A stretch of DNA of 64,000 nucleotides from Pedobacter sp. Leaf216 (GTDB lineage: Bacteria; Bacteroidota; Bacteroidia; Sphingobacteriales; Sphingobacteriaceae): the NCBI RefSeq assembly GCF_001421515.1, contig NZ_LMKM01000036.1, positions 62,001-126,000 on the forward strand, written 5' to 3'. Shown one piece after another: positions 28,276 through 37,463 of the stretch. The notes beneath the pieces are model-generated. The model was not told where the DNA came from, did no database searches, and saw only the letters and a program-made list of their open reading frames with translations. The position numbers were made by a program, and so were the translations under genes. The stretch's first letter is position 1; each line of letters begins with the position of its first letter.

Positions 28276-28595
28276 GAGCACCAATACTCATTGTTAAAAA
28301 GCTTCCTGCAGCAGGCATGGCCATATTTCCATTTATCTTATTAAAATCGGCAAGTTTTAAAAGTGACCCTGAAATTATCAATCACGAAAAAATCCATTTA
28401 CGCCAACAACTGGAACTGCTTGTTTTTCCTTTTTACATTGCTTACCTGCTTAACTATTTAGTTAACCTCCTTCACTATAAAAAACACGAATTAGCCTACC
28501 GGAACATCGTTTTTGAAAAGGAGGCATATGATTATGAAGCAGACTTAAATTACCTTAAATATGGTAACTGGTACGGCTGGATCAAAAAGTTTTGA
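28272..28595 (+). CDS. Small zincin-like protein with HExxH motif, coupled to upstream gene
   Basis: 107 residues from a GTG that overlaps the upstream stop (GTGA); the alternative is an ATG at 28317, 15 codons in. Residues 38-42 are HEKIH, followed by LRQQLE, a hydrophobic stretch (about 49-68), and FEKEAYDYEAD (81-91) whose Glu could be the third metal ligand. This HExxH...E layout is that of a minimal gluzincin, but the family is not one I can name. The hydrophobic segment suggests membrane association. The coupling to the exported regulatory-domain protein suggests they work together. Confidence 0.7.
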   Translation: MRAPILIVKKLPAAGMAIFPFILLKSASFKSDPEIINHEKIHLRQQLELLVFPFYIAYLLNYLVNLLHYKKHELAYRNIVFEKEAYDYEADLNYLKYGNWYGWIKKF

Positions 28596-28689
28596 AACAA
28601 CTGTTTTCGCATTCAATTCAATTGCCAATCCGACAATCATTTTGTTAAATGCTTTTTATCTCTAAAATTTTTCTTTTTCTTTGTAGGTA

Positions 28690-29694
28690 ATGAAGAACTG
28701 TTTAGCTGCCATCATCCTGACTCTAAGTTTCTGCTCTACAAAATTATATGCACAGGAAATTGATACCATCCCGATCAATACAAAAGACCTGAACATTAAA
28801 TTAAAACGCAGTCCGCTGCCAAGCAGACAAGGGCCGTTAAATTTTGAGCCTGTAAAAATTAAGCCTTTGGTTGTAAACGCCAAAATTAATTACTGGAAAA
28901 CCAGAACCAATATAGGCATCAACGTTAACCAGGCGCAGTTTAGCAATAACTGGAAGGGCGGGGGTACCAACTCTGTTGCCGTTGGTGGCTTAGTGAACTG
29001 GAAAGCTGAATACAATAAAAACAGCTATAGCTATGTAAGTGAACTTGTTTTACAGTACGGTAAAATAAAAAACAAAGATCAACTGCAAAAGAAAACCAAC
29101 GACCGTATTTTTTGGGATAATAAAGCCTCTTTTCAATTGTCTAAAAGCTGGTTCTTTTTCGGCTCGGTAAGTTTTGAATCTCAGTTTGATAAAGGTTTCA
29201 GGTATTACAGAGATGGCAATGGAGACGAGCAGCAGGTGCTGATCTCGAAATTTATGGCACCAGGTTATTTAACCGAATCGATAGGTTTTGAGTATAAACC
29301 GGTTAAATATTTCTCTACCAGGATTGGTACAGGTACAGCCAGACAAACTTTTGTACTTGATACAGCGGTTTACGACAATAAAAACGAAGTTTACGCGGTA
29401 GAAAAAGGAAAAAACTTTAAAAATGAACTGGCTTTCCAGGTTGTAAGTGCTTTTGATAAAGATATTTTCACCAACACCAATCTAAAAGCGAGATATGCCA
29501 TGTTTATTCCTTATAAAGATTTTAAAGCGAGTAAAATAGATCATAGATTGGACATTGCTTTAACAGCAAAAATTAACCGTTTTATGAATACGAGCCTAAC
29601 CGGTGTATTATTATTTGATGATGATACTGGTACAAATAAAATACAAGCCAACCAAACATTGGCCCTGGGTTTTGGCTTTACTTTCCCGAGGTAG
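28690..29694 (+). CDS. DUF3078 outer-membrane-like protein
   Basis: 334 residues with signal peptide (1-21, ending LYAQ). The body matches DUF3078 (NYWKTRTNIGINVNQAQFSNNWKGGGTNS in part, near 68-97), with alternating aromatic/polar strands and a terminal strand ending LGFGFTFPR, as in outer-membrane barrels. Its function is unknown in the family. It converges on the SIP gene with 5 bp between the two stop codons and no visible terminator there. Confidence 0.85.
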   Translation: MKNCLAAIILTLSFCSTKLYAQEIDTIPINTKDLNIKLKRSPLPSRQGPLNFEPVKIKPLVVNAKINYWKTRTNIGINVNQAQFSNNWKGGGTNSVAVGGLVNWKAEYNKNSYSYVSELVLQYGKIKNKDQLQKKTNDRIFWDNKASFQLSKSWFFFGSVSFESQFDKGFRYYRDGNGDEQQVLISKFMAPGYLTESIGFEYKPVKYFSTRIGTGTARQTFVLDTAVYDNKNEVYAVEKGKNFKNELAFQVVSAFDKDIFTNTNLKARYAMFIPYKDFKASKIDHRLDIALTAKINRFMNTSLTGVLLFDDDTGTNKIQANQTLALGFGFTFPR

Positions 29695-29699
29695 AAATA

Positions 29700-30434
29700 T
29701 TATCCCCCGCCAATTTTACCCATTTCCCAATAAGGTGCGGTAATAATCTGCCTAAAGCTTACCCCTTTTTGTTTGAGGTACTTTTTAAATGCTTGTACCG
29801 ATTTAGCCCGGCCAGTTAAATAAAATGTAGCATTTCGCCACATTTCCCAGCAGATGGGATGCATGTTATCCATCCAGTTGATGGCGTTTTTTGCCGGGGA
29901 GTTCACATCAGCGGGCACAGTATCGATCAATAACTTAAGCTGATTTACAGCACTGAGGTTTTCTTCCATAAGCTCCAAAACGCCAAAGTATTCTACATCC
30001 TCATGCATTACTTTTTTACCAAACGATTCATACAAACCAAGGCTGGTTTCATCACCAAAAAAGAAGTGTTGGTTCGCCTCTTCATCGTATTTTACCTTTG
30101 CTCCATCAGCAATAAGTTTCAACTGATCTCCTTTTTTAATGTTAACTGCTAAACTATGTCCTGGCCCCTGTTTGTTAAGGTAAAAAATCACCTCGCAGGT
30201 TTCATTTGCTTCATCAAAGCCCGAAAGCGTATAATGCCTGTATTCGTTTGCATTTACCCTGAATAATACTTCATTGCCGGGCATAAAGTTAGCATCAAAA
30301 AAATCGCCTTTAAACGTAACGCACTTTAAGTTGCTGTTTAACATATTAATTCCGACAACTTCTACCTGGTATATTTTATTGCTGATCACTTTTTCCATTG
30401 TATTGGCCAGCCAGGATGGTATTTTAGGCATCAT
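29700..30434 (-). CDS. Siderophore-interacting protein (FAD-dependent ferric reductase)
   Basis: 244 residues from the first of two adjacent ATGs (30434); an in-frame TTG at 30461 is less likely. The SIP family (ViuB-like) removes iron from ferric siderophores in the cytoplasm using NAD(P)H through FAD. Seen: FAD-binding YRHYTLSGFD (about 64-73), GPGHSLAVNIKKGD (about 94-107), the family motif FFGDETSLG (about 122-130) and C-terminal NAD-binding-like part ending AFKKYLKQKGVSFRQI. It is divergent from an AraC-type regulator, with candidate operator repeats between them. Confidence 0.88.
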   Translation of the reverse strand: MMPKIPSWLANTMEKVISNKIYQVEVVGINMLNSNLKCVTFKGDFFDANFMPGNEVLFRVNANEYRHYTLSGFDEANETCEVIFYLNKQGPGHSLAVNIKKGDQLKLIADGAKVKYDEEANQHFFFGDETSLGLYESFGKKVMHEDVEYFGVLELMEENLSAVNQLKLLIDTVPADVNSPAKNAINWMDNMHPICWEMWRNATFYLTGRAKSVQAFKKYLKQKGVSFRQIITAPYWEMGKIGGG

Positions 30435-30448
30435 GTTTTTTTGTTTAG

Positions 30449-30456
30449 TAACTTTG
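30449..30456 (+). promoter_or_regulatory. -7 box candidate for the AraC-family gene
   Basis: TAACTTTG on the + strand fits TAnnTTTG, 71 bp before the regulator ATG. It overlaps the region of the opposing SIP promoter. Confidence 0.4.
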
Positions 30457-30458
30457 CC

Positions 30459-30466
30459 CAAAAGTA
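30459..30466 (-). promoter_or_regulatory. -7 box candidate for the SIP gene
   Basis: Minus strand TACTTTTG fits TAnnTTTG, 24 bp before the SIP ATG. The direct repeats at 30490-30525 lie just upstream, where an activator would bind. Confidence 0.4.
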
Positions 30467-30489
30467 GTTGTCTAATAACAGGATCTTTT

Positions 30490-30525
30490 TATACCAAAAG
30501 GATTAAAATTTATATCAAAAGGATT
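30490..30525. promoter_or_regulatory. Direct repeat pair, candidate AraC-family operator
   Basis: TATACCAAAAGGATT (30490-30504) and TATATCAAAAGGATT (30511-30525) differ at one base and are 21 bp apart, so they face the same side of the helix two turns apart. AraC-family dimers commonly use such repeats. The position fits activation of the SIP gene and possible autorepression of the regulator. Confidence 0.55.
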
Positions 30526-30527
30526 TT

Positions 30528-31517
30528 ATGGGCCTAAACATTTATGATGGCGAAGAAGGATGTTATGTTGTTGGGAACAAGTTCGATAATTTAGCCCTAA
30601 ACCAGGCATTGGTAACCGAAAGGAGGGATAAATACAGTTTTCCGTTTGGTGACGCTGAGATTGTGGAAATCGCTTTTTCGGGTATTTACATTGTTTATGG
30701 CGATGTAGTGGTAAAAAAAAGCCGTTTGCGGATTAAATCTTTTGATGAACCAGATATGGTAGAGCTCCATTTTTCATTAATGGGCGGCGGTATTATGGAA
30801 AACTTCCTTACCAATAAACGCATGGATATTAAATCCAATCAGCATAATATTATCTACAGTCCTGATTTTGATGGAACGGCGGAATTTTCATTAGGTGGGC
30901 CGCACAAATTTTTTGAGGTAAATTTCGAAAGATCACGTTTTATCGATTTAACCAGCGAAAGCAGTACTTTATTAAAGAATTTTGCAGAAAATATTACAAA
31001 TAACCGTCCGGTAGAGATTTCGGCAGAAAACCTTCCGATCAGTTTAGCCATGCACAGTTGTATTAGCGACATTATAAACTGCCATTTTACGGGCGGCTTA
31101 AAGCTCTTGTTCCTTCAATCTAAATGTTTAGAGCTTTTGGCCCTACAAGCACAGGCTTTTGAGCTGGCGGCTAAAAAAACAGAAAGTCCAACCATCAAAT
31201 CGGCCTATGATAAAGAACGCATTTATTATGCAAGAGAATTTTTATTGGCTAACGCAAGCCATCCGCCATCGTTAACCGAGCTTGCTAAAACCGCAGGAAT
31301 AAATGAGTTTAAACTTAAACATGGTTTTAAAGAAATTTTCAATAATACAGTTTTTGGCTATTTAAGCGATTATAAATTAATGCGTGCAAAAGAACTTTTG
31401 GCCGATAACAGTAAAAACATTAAGCATATATCTGAAGAACTGGGTTATTCATCCGTACAACACTTTAGTAATGCTTTTAGTAAAAAATTTGGTGTAAGCC
31501 CAGGGAAAGCACGTTAA
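30528..31517 (+). CDS. AraC-family transcriptional regulator
   Basis: 329 residues. The C-terminal AraC/XylS DNA-binding domain (about 232-329) has two helix-turn-helix motifs: SLTELAKTAGINEFKLKHGFKEIF and IKHISEELGYSSVQHFSNAFSKKFGVSPGKAR (shown in part). The N-terminal sensor part (about 1-220) resembles PchR-type regulators (FSLGGPHKFFEVNFERSRF region), which respond to ferric siderophores. Divergence from the SIP gene supports an iron-uptake role. No TonB siderophore receptor lies nearby, so other targets are probably elsewhere. Confidence 0.9.
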   Translation: MGLNIYDGEEGCYVVGNKFDNLALNQALVTERRDKYSFPFGDAEIVEIAFSGIYIVYGDVVVKKSRLRIKSFDEPDMVELHFSLMGGGIMENFLTNKRMDIKSNQHNIIYSPDFDGTAEFSLGGPHKFFEVNFERSRFIDLTSESSTLLKNFAENITNNRPVEISAENLPISLAMHSCISDIINCHFTGGLKLLFLQSKCLELLALQAQAFELAAKKTESPTIKSAYDKERIYYAREFLLANASHPPSLTELAKTAGINEFKLKHGFKEIFNNTVFGYLSDYKLMRAKELLADNSKNIKHISEELGYSSVQHFSNAFSKKFGVSPGKAR

Positions 31518-31544
31518 TTAAATCGAAAATCCTTTAACGTAACC

Positions 31545-31603
31545 GTCACCTGCATTTATTTCAGTGCCTTACGGGCAAGAAAGATGTTGAAATAAATTTA
31601 GCA
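31545..31603. repeat. Dispersed inverted-repeat element, degenerate copy
   Basis: ATTTATTTCA (31554-31563) pairs with TGAAATAAAT (31588-31597), flanked by CGTCAC on the left and GCACGCCG on the right. Layout and words match the element at 43385-43449. It lies between the convergent AraC and DUF5916 genes and may act as a terminator for either. Confidence 0.6.
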
Positions 31604-31630
31604 CGCCGCCCGTTTATCATAAGCTGTGGC

Positions 31631-34051
31631 TTAAACCTTTTTCCTTTTTTTCTTTAAATCAAGATAATCTACATAATATAAAACCTTAACAGAAAGGCTG
31701 TTATTCTGCGGAGCATTTAAAATCCCGCTCAGGTTTTTATTGTACCGCTGCGTATAGTAAGTATCATAAGTTTCGGCGGCATCCTTATAAGAAACTGAAA
31801 GTGTGCTCCCTGGTGCAAACTGCCAGGTATAAATTAAATCAATGTTAAATACATTGTAATTTCTATCGGTACCTGTTAATGCTGGTCCTTTATAATCTGT
31901 TAAATTGCCATCTGGCTTAAGTAAATAAAATTCTTTGTTGCGCCTATCGCTCCAATAATGCCTCAACACAACCGTAAAGCCCATTAAATTGGTAAAGGTA
32001 TATTTCGCATCAAAAGAGTTTTCTACCGTTCTGCGGTCGTATTTAGAAAAAATGGCTTTATCGCCCTGTGCTGTTACCCAGTTTACATAATTGTAGTTTG
32101 GATTAAAACTAAGGTCTAAACCAAAGGCAATTTTATCATTTAGCCTCAGGTTCTGGAAAAAGTAAAAATTATATTCCTTACCCTTAAAAAGTTCTTGTTC
32201 TTTATAACGGATGTTTCCGCCCAAATTATAGGCTTTGGCACGGTTGGGGTTAATGTATAAAGCAAAGCCATAGCTTTCGGGTGCCTTATATACATGTCCG
32301 TTTCTCGATTCGTAGAAATCATTCCTTGCAGCGGTATAAACACCATTTACTTCTGCCGACCATAAGTTTTTGAATTGAACATATGGACCGCCTTCTACAG
32401 AAAAAGTTTGATAGCTGCCTGGCATTGCCCTCCGCGAATATAAAACATTAAAATAGCTCAATAACTGATTGTACCAACTACTGGGTTTATAAACATTGTA
32501 ATGGAAATCAAGCACCTGATCTAAAAAATTGTTATTGGTAAAAAAGCCTAAGTCAGATGGATCGAATTTATCATCGGCATATTGCTGCGAGTAACTCCAG
32601 GTAAAATTTCCGCTTTGTTTACCAAACTTTAGGCCATAACTGTATCCGGTAACCGCATCTTTACCTTTTAAATAACTCATTTTACCTGCGCCATTTATAA
32701 AGTATTTGTTGCCTTTATTGTTGAGGTTAAACAGTAAAGCGGTTACATTGGCATCGTAAGCCGAACCCTGCCTTAACACATTGGTATTAATAAACGTTGC
32801 CGAACTATTGTTTTTTAGCGACTGATCAAAAACCAAAATATTATAATTGGTAAGGGGTTGCGTTTCTACCTCACGAAGATTTCCCTGCGCATCTTCAACT
32901 TCCGTTTGCATGCTATTGGTAATGGCATTAAAAATCCCGATACCAAGGCCTTTCGCCGTACGCCCTGAAATTTTTGTGGCATTTAACACTTTAGCTTCCG
33001 TTTGATCTTTTACTACCTTATCTCCTCCTACTTCGCTATAATTATAATAAGATGGGATGGAGCCGATCCGCTTGGAATAAAAAAGATCACCTTTGTTAAA
33101 AAGTTCGGTTCCTTCGGTAAAAAACTGTCGGTTTTCATTAAATTTTACCTCAAAAGGAGTAAGGTTTAAAATCCTGTTATCTGATTGTACCTGACCAAAA
33201 TCGGGCACTAATGTCATATCCAGCGTAAAACTGTTATTAATGCCATACTTCACATCCATACCACCGTTAAAGCGCGAAGTTGTATTTTTTATGCCCGGTA
33301 AATTAACAGGATAATGATTAACATAGGCCGAAACGTATGGAGAAAATGACAACCTCAATGGCGGTTTTACATCTTTTATTCCCATCCAAAGCCCTTCCTG
33401 ATTTATAAATCCGTTTACTTTCGGATCAACAAAATTCCAAAAAGTTTGAAGGTTTTGCCGCTGAATCCGCCTGCTAAAATTTAATCCCCAGTTTTGCACA
33501 TCTTTACCAGAAAAACGCAAAGCCGAATAAGGAATTTTCATTTCACACGTCCATCCTTTATCATCTATTTTAACTGCACTTTCCCAAACAGCATTCCAGT
33601 TTGCATCTTCATCACCTACCTGTGAGTATTTAGCATCAAACTGCACGCCCGCAGCGGTAACAAAAAACCCGTTACCGTTCATTTTATCATAAAAAGGATC
33701 AACAATAATGGAAATAAAATCGGCGTTACCAATATTATCTCTCGAAACCAGTTCGTGCGAAACACTATCAGGATTATCGTACATGCGTGCATAAACATAA
33801 ATCGCAACGTCATCATAAATTACCTTCATTTCAGTACGTTTATCCTGAGTTTCAATTTTTCCGGGGTTGGGCTTATTTTCGATAAAATCTGTAGCAATAG
33901 GTACATTATTCCAGCATTCATCATCTAAAACACCATCAATTTTAGGAATATGGATTGTTCTTTTAGCATCCAACTGCTTTTGTTTAGCAATATCCTGTGC
34001 TTTACAGTAAGTACAAACAAATATTAAAATTGGGAGAATAAAGCGTTTCAT
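31631..34051 (-). CDS. DUF5916 protein with CBM9-like N-terminal domain
   Basis: 806 residues with signal peptide (1-19, ending CKAQ). Residues about 30-215 form a CBM9-like sandwich (IPKIDGVLDDECWNNVPIA, MKVIYDDVAIYVYARMYD, WTCEMKIPYSALRFSG). The remainder (about 230-806) is the DUF5916 region with repeated beta strands (FTLDMTLVPDFGQVQSDN, FFTEGTELFNKGDLFYSKRIG), probably an outer-membrane barrel, ending in a Lys-rich tail. The family is common in Bacteroidota and its function is not known. It stands alone on the minus strand. Confidence 0.87.
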   Translation of the reverse strand: MKRFILPILIFVCTYCKAQDIAKQKQLDAKRTIHIPKIDGVLDDECWNNVPIATDFIENKPNPGKIETQDKRTEMKVIYDDVAIYVYARMYDNPDSVSHELVSRDNIGNADFISIIVDPFYDKMNGNGFFVTAAGVQFDAKYSQVGDEDANWNAVWESAVKIDDKGWTCEMKIPYSALRFSGKDVQNWGLNFSRRIQRQNLQTFWNFVDPKVNGFINQEGLWMGIKDVKPPLRLSFSPYVSAYVNHYPVNLPGIKNTTSRFNGGMDVKYGINNSFTLDMTLVPDFGQVQSDNRILNLTPFEVKFNENRQFFTEGTELFNKGDLFYSKRIGSIPSYYNYSEVGGDKVVKDQTEAKVLNATKISGRTAKGLGIGIFNAITNSMQTEVEDAQGNLREVETQPLTNYNILVFDQSLKNNSSATFINTNVLRQGSAYDANVTALLFNLNNKGNKYFINGAGKMSYLKGKDAVTGYSYGLKFGKQSGNFTWSYSQQYADDKFDPSDLGFFTNNNFLDQVLDFHYNVYKPSSWYNQLLSYFNVLYSRRAMPGSYQTFSVEGGPYVQFKNLWSAEVNGVYTAARNDFYESRNGHVYKAPESYGFALYINPNRAKAYNLGGNIRYKEQELFKGKEYNFYFFQNLRLNDKIAFGLDLSFNPNYNYVNWVTAQGDKAIFSKYDRRTVENSFDAKYTFTNLMGFTVVLRHYWSDRRNKEFYLLKPDGNLTDYKGPALTGTDRNYNVFNIDLIYTWQFAPGSTLSVSYKDAAETYDTYYTQRYNKNLSGILNAPQNNSLSVKVLYYVDYLDLKKKRKKV

Positions 34052-34175
34052 GGGTTTAGGTTAGTTGGGTATAAGACTGCGTAAAGAACAAAATGTTGCA
34101 CGGCCTGATTAAATAATATAGTAAACTAGCTAAAGTTTTGACTTTGAGTTGCGAAGATTTACAAGCAAAATTTAA

Positions 34176-34183
34176 TACATTTG
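34176..34183 (+). promoter_or_regulatory. -7 box candidate for ffh
   Basis: TACATTTG fits TAnnTTTG, 61 bp before the ffh ATG. The leader between contains a small hairpin TTAAGC-TTTTA-GCTTAA just before the start codon. Confidence 0.4.
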
Positions 34184-34244
34184 CCTTTTATTAAAAACAA
34201 GTAGCTTTTTGCTCATTGGCATTAAGCTTTTAGCTTAAAAAAAG

Positions 34245-35582
34245 ATGTTTGATAATTTACAGGACAAGCTAGACAGAGCATTTAAAGTATTAAAAGGACA
34301 AGGCAGCATTACGGAAATCAACGTGGCAGAAACCATGAAAGAAATCCGCAAAGCGTTATTGGATGCCGACGTAAACTATAAAACAGCAAAAGCATTTACG
34401 GACGATGTGAGGCAAAAAGCTTTAGGGCAAAATGTGTTAACATCAGTTTCGCCAGGGCAATTGCTTACCAAAATAATGAACGATGAGCTTGCGGCCTTAA
34501 TGGGTGGCGAGGTTACAGAGTTAGAAACCAAAGCAAACCCTACCATTATATTAATTGCAGGTTTAAACGGTGCGGGTAAAACCACCTTCGCGGGTAAACT
34601 GGCGCTGCATTTAAAAGGTAAAGGTAAAAAACCTTTACTGGTTGCCGGCGATATGTACCGCCCTGCGGCTGTAGATCAGTTGGAGGTTTTAGGAACGTCT
34701 GTAGGGGTTTCTGTATATGCCAACCGCGAATCAAAAGATCCTGTTGCCATTGCCTTGGAAGGTATTGAGCATGGTAAACAAAATGGAAATAATGTAATCA
34801 TTATCGATACCGCCGGCCGTTTGGCTATTGACGAGTCGTTGATGAACGAAATATCGGAAGTTAAAGCCCAAACCCATCCACACGAAATTTTGTTTGTAGT
34901 GGATTCGATGACGGGACAGGATGCCGTAAATACAGCTAAGATATTTAACGATAGATTAGATTTTACAGGTGTTGTTTTAACCAAGTTAGATGGTGATACC
35001 CGCGGTGGTGCAGCACTTTCAATTAAATCGGTAGTAAATAAACCGATTAAATTTATTGGTACCGGCGAGAAAATGGAAGCCCTTGATGTTTTCTATCCAG
35101 ATCGTATGGCATCGCGTATTTTGGGTATGGGTGATGTGGTTTCACTTGTTGAGCGTGCACAAATGCAGTTCGATGAGAAAGAGGCTGCAGAACTTCAGAA
35201 AAAAATCCGCAAGAATAAATTCGATTTCAACGATTTCTACAACCAGATTCAGCAGATCAAGAAAATGGGTAACATGAAAGATTTGATGGGCATGATTCCT
35301 GGTGTGGGTAAAATGATGAAGAATGTAGATATACAGGACGATGCTTTTAAATCAATCGAAGCCATTATCAATTCAATGACGCCGTTTGAAAAAGAAAATC
35401 CAGACAGCATTCAACAAAGCCGTCGCTTGCGTATTGCAAAAGGATCTGGCAGCAAGGTAGAAGAAGTAACCAAGCTGATTAAACAGTTTGAAGATATGCG
35501 TAAAATGATGAAACAGTTTTCGAACCCGGCAGCCGCAGCAGCAATGATGAAAGGTATGCCTAAAATGCCATTTGGCAGATAG
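34245..35582 (+). CDS. ffh: Signal recognition particle protein Ffh
   Basis: 445 residues, standard length. SRP GTPase that binds signal sequences of nascent membrane proteins and docks with FtsY. N domain (about 1-85), G domain with P-loop GLNGAGKTTFAGKLA (about 106-120), DTAGRLAIDE, TKLDGDTRGGAAL, then the methionine-rich M domain (about 325-445; IKKMGNMKDLMGMIPGVGKM, SRRLRIAKGSG for RNA binding). Ends with a Met/Ala-rich tail (AAAAAMMKGMPKMPFGR). Monocistronic, with its own terminator. Confidence 0.97.
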   Translation: MFDNLQDKLDRAFKVLKGQGSITEINVAETMKEIRKALLDADVNYKTAKAFTDDVRQKALGQNVLTSVSPGQLLTKIMNDELAALMGGEVTELETKANPTIILIAGLNGAGKTTFAGKLALHLKGKGKKPLLVAGDMYRPAAVDQLEVLGTSVGVSVYANRESKDPVAIALEGIEHGKQNGNNVIIIDTAGRLAIDESLMNEISEVKAQTHPHEILFVVDSMTGQDAVNTAKIFNDRLDFTGVVLTKLDGDTRGGAALSIKSVVNKPIKFIGTGEKMEALDVFYPDRMASRILGMGDVVSLVERAQMQFDEKEAAELQKKIRKNKFDFNDFYNQIQQIKKMGNMKDLMGMIPGVGKMMKNVDIQDDAFKSIEAIINSMTPFEKENPDSIQQSRRLRIAKGSGSKVEEVTKLIKQFEDMRKMMKQFSNPAAAAAMMKGMPKMPFGR

Positions 35583-35642
35583 TTTAAAAGGTTTAGGGTA
35601 GAGAAGTTTAGGGCCTAAGGTCTTATTCTTCGTGAAGATATT

Positions 35643-35675
35643 AATCCCGATCAGTAATGGTCGGGATTTTTTTTT
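35643..35675 (+). terminator. Intrinsic terminator of ffh
   Basis: AATCCCGA (35643-35650), loop of 10, TCGGGATT (35661-35668) followed by an unbroken run of T to 35675. Lies 60 bp after the ffh stop. Confidence 0.88.
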
Positions 35676-35849
35676 GCATGAACATCGGTATTTTATATGA
35701 AAAAGCTGATTTAGTTTGGTAATTTGAGCAGAAAACGTTGTATTTGGCACTTAACCTAAAAAAATTTGATCCTTAGCTAAACAATCTCTATATTGTGATC
35801 AATATTCATCCCGAATAGTTTACATCTCCATTTATTTATTTAGAATTTA

Positions 35850-37388
35850 ATGCTTGTAAAAACATACGGGAGTGCTGTTTATGGTGTAAATGCACTAACC
35901 ATAACAATCGAAGTGAATATTAGTGCGGGTACCAAATACTACATGGTGGGCCTGCCCGATAATGCAGTTAAAGAAAGTTTGCAAAGGGTGGCCAGCGCAA
36001 TAAACGTTTCTGGCTTTCGCATGCCCAAACAGAAAATTGTAGTCAACTTAGCTCCGGCCGATATCAAAAAAGAAGGTTCATCATACGATCTGCCAATCGC
36101 TATTGGCATTTTAGCAGCGTCAGGGCAAATTCCTGCTGATGAATTGGAGAATTATTTTATTATGGGAGAGCTATCATTAGATGGAAGCATTCAGCCCATA
36201 AAAGGTGCCTTACCAATTGCTATACAAGCCCAACAGGATGGATTTGATGGTTTTATCCTGCCCAAACAAAATGTTCGTGAAGCTGGCATTGTGAACGATT
36301 TAATTGCTTACGGTGTAGAAAACCTTGCGCAGGTAGTAGGTTTTTTTAATAAAACAGAACAGCTGGAACAAGTAAAGGTTAATACCAAAGAGGAGTTTTT
36401 AAAAAATATCAATAATTACGAACATGATTTTGCTGATGTTAAAGGGCAGGAAAATATAAAACGAGCGTTGGAAATTGCCGCTGCAGGTGGCCATAATGTA
36501 ATTTTGATTGGTCCGCCGGGTGCCGGTAAAACCATGTTAGCCAAACGCTTACCTACAATTTTACCCCCGTTAAATTTAACAGAAGCGTTGGAAACAACAA
36601 AAATTCACTCCGTTGCCGGAAAACTTTCGGCAGCTGATGCTTTAATGACTATCCGCCCATACCGTTCGCCCCATCACACCATTAGCGATGTAGCTTTAGT
36701 TGGTGGAGGAATAAATCCACAGCCTGGAGAAATATCACTTGCACATAACGGTGTATTATTTTTAGATGAACTTCCGGAATTTAAACGAAGCGTTTTAGAA
36801 GTGATGAGGCAACCTTTGGAAGACCGCAAAGTTGCCATTGCCAGAGCACGGTTTTCAGTAGAATACCCGGCAAGCTTTATGTTGGTAGCCTCGATGAACC
36901 CCTGTCCGTGCGGGTTTTATAACCATCCGGAAAAGGATTGTGTTTGTGCCCCCGGCGTAGTGCAAAAATACCTGAGTAAAATATCTGGGCCACTTTTAGA
37001 TCGGATTGATCTTCATGTTGAGGTTACGCCAGTTAATTTTAACGAATTGGCTTCCGCCCAAAGTGCAGAAAAAAGTGATTGTATCCGCGACCGCGTAATT
37101 AAAGCGAGAGAAATTCAGGACCTACGCTTTGCTAACCAGGAGGATTTGCATTATAACGCACAAATGAGCCCTAAAATGGTGCGCAAAGTATGCCAGATTA
37201 GTAACGAGGACACTACTTTATTAAAAACCGCTATGGAACGACTGGGCTTATCGGCCCGTGCCTACGACAGAATTTTAAAAGTTGCGCGAACCATTGCCGA
37301 CTTGGCTGGAAGCGAGCACGTTGAACTCGAACACCTTGCAGAATCAATTAATTACCGGAGTTTAGATAGAGATGGCTGGGCGGGATAA
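35850..37388 (+). CDS. comM: YifB family Mg-chelatase-like AAA+ ATPase (ComM)
   Basis: 512 residues. N-terminal S5/Lon-protease-like domain (about 1-170; LVKTYGSAVYGVNALTITIEV), AAA+ core with Walker A IGPPGAGKTMLAKRLP (about 216-231), Walker B VLFLDELPEF (about 304-313), the CPCGFYNHPEKDCVC cysteine motif (about 352-366), and the Mg-chelatase C-terminal helical domain (about 405-505; SARAYDRILKVARTIADL). ComM is a hexameric helicase that extends recombination during natural transformation in Vibrio; the same role here is inference. Single gene after the ffh terminator. Confidence 0.93.
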   Translation: MLVKTYGSAVYGVNALTITIEVNISAGTKYYMVGLPDNAVKESLQRVASAINVSGFRMPKQKIVVNLAPADIKKEGSSYDLPIAIGILAASGQIPADELENYFIMGELSLDGSIQPIKGALPIAIQAQQDGFDGFILPKQNVREAGIVNDLIAYGVENLAQVVGFFNKTEQLEQVKVNTKEEFLKNINNYEHDFADVKGQENIKRALEIAAAGGHNVILIGPPGAGKTMLAKRLPTILPPLNLTEALETTKIHSVAGKLSAADALMTIRPYRSPHHTISDVALVGGGINPQPGEISLAHNGVLFLDELPEFKRSVLEVMRQPLEDRKVAIARARFSVEYPASFMLVASMNPCPCGFYNHPEKDCVCAPGVVQKYLSKISGPLLDRIDLHVEVTPVNFNELASAQSAEKSDCIRDRVIKAREIQDLRFANQEDLHYNAQMSPKMVRKVCQISNEDTTLLKTAMERLGLSARAYDRILKVARTIADLAGSEHVELEHLAESINYRSLDRDGWAG

Positions 37389-37463
37389 AATGTTGTTAAG
37401 AAAGCGTTTAATTTATTTGTTATCTTGATAAACATTAAGTTTATTGGCGTGCAAATATCCCCT

